Positions 61,105-64,000 of a stretch of 64,000 nucleotides of DNA are shown here, one piece after another (the first letter of the stretch is position 1; each line of letters starts with the position of its first letter). The stretch lies in contig JAETPW010000004.1 in the NCBI GenBank assembly GCA_021771025.1, positions 24,309-88,308 of the forward strand, given 5' to 3'. A program made the translations under genes and the position numbers. The notes beneath the pieces are model-generated. The model saw only the letters and a list, made by a program, of their open reading frames with translations, had not been told where the DNA came from and searched no databases. This DNA comes from Clostridiaceae bacterium (GTDB lineage Bacteria; Bacillota; Clostridia; TANB77; CAG-508).

Positions 61105-61977
61105 TTACGAATCCTCTGTTTTAAACATGAATTGTTCTTTTACTATTTTTACGCTTATTTCTAAAGATGTGGCATGAGTTGCTTCTATATCTTTTGAGAT
61201 AGTATTAGAATAGAATACAGAGTGCTGGCTTATTTCTGGTACAATGCCATCACCATTTATTTTTCCTTTTTTATCAAGGTATTTTAATATTATATCCAAA
61301 GGACTACCACTTTTTTTAGGGCATTTTGATACAATATTAATATGTGTACAATTTTCTAAACCAGAATAGTCAGCATTCTGAAGAAAGTTAGAATTTGGAA
61401 TAATGTCCTTGTCTACATTGTGATTGCTGAAAATTAGTGTGTATATTCGTTCTTCAAACCACGTTAACCTTTCAAACATTAATTCTTTATCTGCCATAGG
61501 TGTGCCTTGAAATGGTGCAGAGATTGTAACGATATTTACATTTTTACATTCTATTAATTTTGTTGCATTTGCAAAGCAAACACCACATTTAGAATGTCCA
61601 ATTAATGTAATACTATCATAATCTGTCATAACAGAATTTATAAAATAACTTAGCTCCTTTCCAGCATCTTCCAATCCTTTTGATTCAAAAGGATAAAATA
61701 TCGACATTATGGTTTCTTCTTGAAATTCTATATTAGGTAATATCATAAGTGGATCATGATTTACAATTTTATTTTGTTCATCAATGCTCAATGAATATCC
61801 CGAACCTAATATAATTAAATTTCTATTTCCTTTCTGTGTCTGCTGAATAATAATATTGTCGCTTTTGTAAAGTACATTTTTTAGAATATCTCCATTACAA
61901 ACAAATATTATCCGCCACATAATTGCTATTCCTACTATGATTATAGCAAGAATAAAAATAATTATTTTCTTTTTCAT
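61105..61977 (-). CDS. Membrane-anchored alpha/beta hydrolase-like protein
   Basis: 290 residues. An N-terminal anchor (IIIFILAIIIVGIAIMWRII) is followed by an extracellular-type domain with RNLIILGSGYS, YDSITLIGHSKCGVCFANAT (the GxSxxG-like nucleophile elbow) and THATSLEI near the end for the catalytic His. Asp in NGDGIVPE could complete a triad. It fits lipase/esterase-like hydrolases in outline only, and no closer family is assigned. The ATG at 61977 follows AGAAAGGATTGAG-like sequence on the minus strand; an ATG three codons upstream is possible. Codon use is A/T-rich, like its ORF6N neighbour. Confidence 0.7.
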   Translation of the reverse strand: MKKKIIIFILAIIIVGIAIMWRIIFVCNGDILKNVLYKSDNIIIQQTQKGNRNLIILGSGYSLSIDEQNKIVNHDPLMILPNIEFQEETIMSIFYPFESKGLEDAGKELSYFINSVMTDYDSITLIGHSKCGVCFANATKLIECKNVNIVTISAPFQGTPMADKELMFERLTWFEERIYTLIFSNHNVDKDIIPNSNFLQNADYSGLENCTHINIVSKCPKKSGSPLDIILKYLDKKGKINGDGIVPEISQHSVFYSNTISKDIEATHATSLEISVKIVKEQFMFKTEDS

Positions 61978-62040
61978 GCTTCTCAATCCTTTCTATAATT
62001 TTTATGTAAATATTATATACTGTTTTATATGAAAAAGCAA

Positions 62041-62074
62041 ATATAGTATTGCAATTCATTTAACAATACTATAT
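62041..62074. repeat. 11-bp inverted repeat
   Basis: ATATAGTATTG (62041-62051) and CAATACTATAT (62064-62074), perfect, with a 12-base loop. It could be an operator for the divergent hydrolase gene or a mobile-element end. Confidence 0.5.
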
Positions 62075-62167
62075 AATCCATTTAGAAAGAGAACAAGAAA
62101 GTTCGTAACTTGTAAGAATATCGCTCCACCTAAGTAAAACCGTCGCACTTTTTGGCGAAACATTGAT

Positions 62168-62194
62168 AAATCAACTGTAAGGGTTGATTTTTTT
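62168..62194 (+). terminator. Terminator-like hairpin
   Basis: AAATCAAC (62168-62175) pairs with GTTGATTT (62183-62190), followed by TTTT. No intact gene precedes it on the plus strand. Confidence 0.55.
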
Positions 62195-62298
62195 GTAGCT
62201 TTTAACTTGAAAAAGGAAGATGATGTGGTATGATTAGTATCGTTAAGAAGAAAAACAAAATAAAAAAAGAATATAGAAATATGAAAAGTGAGATTAAA

Positions 62299-62373
62299 AT
62301 GGAGATCTTATTAACAAGACACGGACAAACCGAATGGAATGTATTAAAAAAAGTATTGAAGAAATACTTTTGA
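62299..62373 (+). pseudogene. 5' stub of a histidine phosphatase gene
   Basis: 24 codons reading MEILLTRHGQTEWNVLKKV and then stopping. The RHGQTEWN motif is the phosphoglycerate-mutase-like start also seen in the intact gene at 28323. The rest of the gene is gone. Confidence 0.7.
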
Positions 62374-62397
62374 AGGAATTCTTTTAGTTGATATTTC

Positions 62398-62428
62398 AAA
62401 GACCTTGCTGATCATTAGCAAGGTCTTT
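62398..62428. terminator. Terminator hairpin (bidirectional)
   Basis: AAAGACCTTGCT (62398-62409) pairs with AGCAAGGTCTTT (62417-62428). It lies 24 bases from the end of the minus-strand GNAT gene. Confidence 0.8.
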
Positions 62429-62451
62429 AAACAAATGATAATCTATACCAT

Positions 62452-63201
62452 TTACTTTTTTACTATCCTACTTAAAGAACTAACACCCAATAAATTAACA
62501 GTTTGAAACATTCCCTGATAAAATACACACCAATTATTAAAAACGCAAGGTAATTCCTTAGCTTTTTTCAATGAATTCACGTGAATAAAAGACACAGGAA
62601 TATCATTTATTCGACAATACTCTTTAATTTTTTCTACATTTTGAAAAACATAAGGACATTGCCAATCATAAAAAATAGTTAATTCTTGATTTTCAATTTC
62701 TTCCGTTTTAACATTTGGAGCAAATTTAGGAGTTGTTCCATCAAAAGAAAGAGCAAGTAATTCATATCCGTAATTTGTGGTATCAACAACTTCAAAACCA
62801 AACTTCTTAGCAAAAGATTGATCAGAAAGCCAAGATTTTTGTTTTTTTGCTCCAAGCATACAAATACCAGCTTTTCCTTTTTCTTTAGCATCTGCTATAC
62901 AATATTCCATTAACGATTTCCCGTATCCATGTCCCTTTTCCTTACCAGTAACCCACAAACAATAAATATAATAATAGTTATCACCAACGATGGGTACCCA
63001 TGCTGTTTCTAAAGGAGCATATTCAATAAAAACAGTAGCTTTTTTGTTTAACTTTCTAAAAACATGCCCTTCTTTTAATCGCTTAAAAAGCCATTGACGT
63101 TTAGCTTCAACTCCTGAATGAAGCTTTTTAGTACGAATAATACAACATAGATGTTCATCTGCCAAATTTTCAATAGTTAAATTAATAAAATCATCATTCA
63201 T
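62452..63201 (-). CDS. GNAT acetyltransferase with YoaP-like C-domain
   Basis: 249 residues. The GNAT domain (about 5-160) has YYYIYCLWVTGKEKGHGYGK, the acetyl-CoA loop GHGYGKS, and KKFGFEVVDTTNYGYELLAL. The C-terminal part (about 165-249) has ELTIFYDWQCPYVFQNVEKI and VFNNWCVFYQGMFQTVNLLG, which matches the YoaP-like domain found fused to GNATs; the CP motif resembles a thioredoxin-like fold. The substrate is unknown. The ATG follows AAAGGGAGAATAGATAA on the minus strand. Confidence 0.88.
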   Translation of the reverse strand: MNDDFINLTIENLADEHLCCIIRTKKLHSGVEAKRQWLFKRLKEGHVFRKLNKKATVFIEYAPLETAWVPIVGDNYYYIYCLWVTGKEKGHGYGKSLMEYCIADAKEKGKAGICMLGAKKQKSWLSDQSFAKKFGFEVVDTTNYGYELLALSFDGTTPKFAPNVKTEEIENQELTIFYDWQCPYVFQNVEKIKEYCRINDIPVSFIHVNSLKKAKELPCVFNNWCVFYQGMFQTVNLLGVSSLSRIVKK

Positions 63202-63290
63202 TTATCTATTCTCCCTTTCTAAAAAATAAAGTAAATAGAAATTAGTGTCCCAATATTTTGCTATATAAAAAACATTTCAAAGACAGAATA

Positions 63291-63833
63291 TTATTCATTA
63301 GGTATTTTTTCCCAGATCTTAGGATTCATAGAACCATTCCCGTATCTTTTAAAAAAGTCAGAAAATTCATGTTGATCAAATTCACCGTTTTTGATTAATA
63401 TCTCTTGTTTAGTGTTAGAAAGTTCAATTAAATAACCAGTATCTAAATATCCATTATGAAGATAAAATTTTTTACGTCTAACTCTTTGCTCAACATTAGG
63501 GGCATCCTCATCGCATGTTTCAATGGTGACAATTATTTTATGATTAGGATATAATGATTCAAGCTTAGCTAAAATATTACTACCATAACCTTTTGACCTA
63601 AAGTTTTCATCAACAGCAAAAAACATAATAAAAAGTATATTATCTACAATAGCCATATACACAAAACCACACAAAATATCTTTATCATAAAAAGCCCAAA
63701 AATCAGTATAATCCATTTTAGACATTAATACCATAAAGAAAAATGGCATACGCTCTTCTTTGGGAAAAGAATTGATATACATTTGCTTTACTTTTTTGTT
63801 TTTTAGCGTTACTTTTTCAAGTTTTAAATCCAT
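63291..63833 (-). CDS. GNAT-family N-acetyltransferase
   Basis: 180 residues. Beta strands and the acetyl-CoA loop are visible in FIMFFAVDENFRSKGYGSNI (R-x-x-G-x-G), followed by LAKLESLYPNHKIIVTIETC and RKKFYLHNGYLDTGYLIEL. The C-terminal extension (DFFKRYGNGSMNPKIWEKI) is not typical. The substrate is unknown. It is co-oriented with the GNAT-YoaP gene 89 bases downstream, and both have A/T-rich codons. The ATG at 63833 follows GAGGTATATTT on the minus strand. Confidence 0.85.
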   Translation of the reverse strand: MDLKLEKVTLKNKKVKQMYINSFPKEERMPFFFMVLMSKMDYTDFWAFYDKDILCGFVYMAIVDNILFIMFFAVDENFRSKGYGSNILAKLESLYPNHKIIVTIETCDEDAPNVEQRVRRKKFYLHNGYLDTGYLIELSNTKQEILIKNGEFDQHEFSDFFKRYGNGSMNPKIWEKIPNE

Positions 63834-63850
63834 AAATATACCTCACTAAC

Positions 63851-63880
63851 ATACTTTATTTTTCTAAATAAAGTATTCAT
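63851..63880 (+). terminator. Hairpin directly upstream of group II intron
   Basis: ATACTTTATTT (63851-63861) pairs perfectly with AAATAAAGTAT (63866-63876), followed by TCATTTTT. It looks like a terminator stem and probably served as the insertion target of the intron. Confidence 0.6.
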
Positions 63881-63887
63881 TTTTAAA

Positions 63888-64000
63888 GTGCGACAGGCAT
63901 GTTGTTTAGCTAAACGGTGAAAGTCCGTATTGGAGGTACATATCGCCAACCAAATAGAGAAGCACAAGCTATCCATCGTGAGGTGGAAGTGGAGGAAGTG
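63888..64000 (+). mobile_element. Group II intron, 5' end (group IIC-like), runs off the window
   Basis: It starts GTGCGACAGGCATG and contains GGTGAAAGTCCGTATTGG, then CGCCAACC, AGAGAAGCACAAGC and GTGGAAGTGGAGGAAG. This order matches the 5' domain I of bacterial group II introns, with GUGYG at the 5' splice site and the GGUGARAGUCC word. The intron-encoded reverse transcriptase would lie downstream of the window. Position 12 bases after a terminator-like hairpin agrees with the target choice of IIC introns. Confidence 0.78.

Noticed and set aside
62101-62135. Sequence TTCGTAACTTGTAAG as a copy of the tRNA-Thr anticodon region (att site)
   Set aside because: Similarity is only about a dozen bases, with no matching T-arm or acceptor sequence.

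Overview
The window comes from an A+T-rich, spore-forming, low-GC Firmicute, most likely an uncultured gut Clostridia lineage. Supporting signs are an H-type small acid-soluble spore protein, T-box leaders before the Phe and Gly tRNA-synthetase genes, sigma-A promoters with TTGACA/TATAAT boxes, strong AGGAGG ribosome sites, and two prepilin-like proteins of the ITLIALVITI type. Nearly all intact genes lie on the plus strand. The taxonomic placement is inference.

Layout. 1-5.3 kb: heterodimeric ABC exporter and an AlbA_2/HATPase regulator. 5.4-9.6 kb: thioredoxin reductase, Nudix hydrolase, a deleted MFS gene, an SDR reductase and a frameshifted DUF1287 gene. 10-13 kb: a MITE-like element, a GntR/ABC operon and Maf. 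13.4-17.5 kb: a second ABC exporter whose partner subunit is broken, a ferritin-like protein and a frameshifted BI-1 gene. 17.5-23 kb: AddA and two house-cleaning NTPases. 23.3-26.9 kb: a compact, more A+T-rich operon (two P-loop kinases, Nudix, HIT, lactate/malate dehydrogenase) flanked by minus-strand gene fragments; this is the best candidate for an undescribed pathway. 27-30 kb: small enzymes. 30.2-33.4 kb: csoR-copA-copZ copper resistance. 33.4-36.7 kb: exonuclease, TfoX_C, and a prepilin-like protein whose C-terminus looks like a diversity-generating retroelement target. 37-45 kb: T-box pheS/pheT, prepilin peptidase, aminopeptidase and EF-P. 45.4-52.8 kb: M23 peptidase, a broken prepilin/LRR gene, tRNA-Trp, T-box glycyl-tRNA synthetase, SspH and nucleoside kinase. 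53-59.3 kb: second MITE-like element, U32 peptidase, a dockerin-bearing glucosaminidase and a membrane-anchored Ig/cadherin-like protein. 59.3-64 kb: tRNA-Thr followed by recombinase debris, ORF6N protein, hydrolase, two GNATs and the 5' end of a group II intron.

Two themes stand out. First, non-coding repeats are dense: four REP/REPIN-like families (GGGGACGGGG, GGGGACGCCC, GGGTCAGACCC, GGGACGTTTCTGTTTGG) supply the stop codon of three genes and abut the stop of a fourth. A separate element family has a conserved ~98-bp core carried on long inverted arms that differ between copies. Second, gene decay is frequent: five frameshifted or deleted genes and several shorter remnants.

Regulatory RNA is also rich. 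Besides the T-boxes, the leaders of trxB and of the 13.5-kb ABC exporter share a hairpin between the Shine-Dalgarno and the start codon, with a compensatory base-pair change. All functional statements come from reading motifs by eye; no database search or computation was run.
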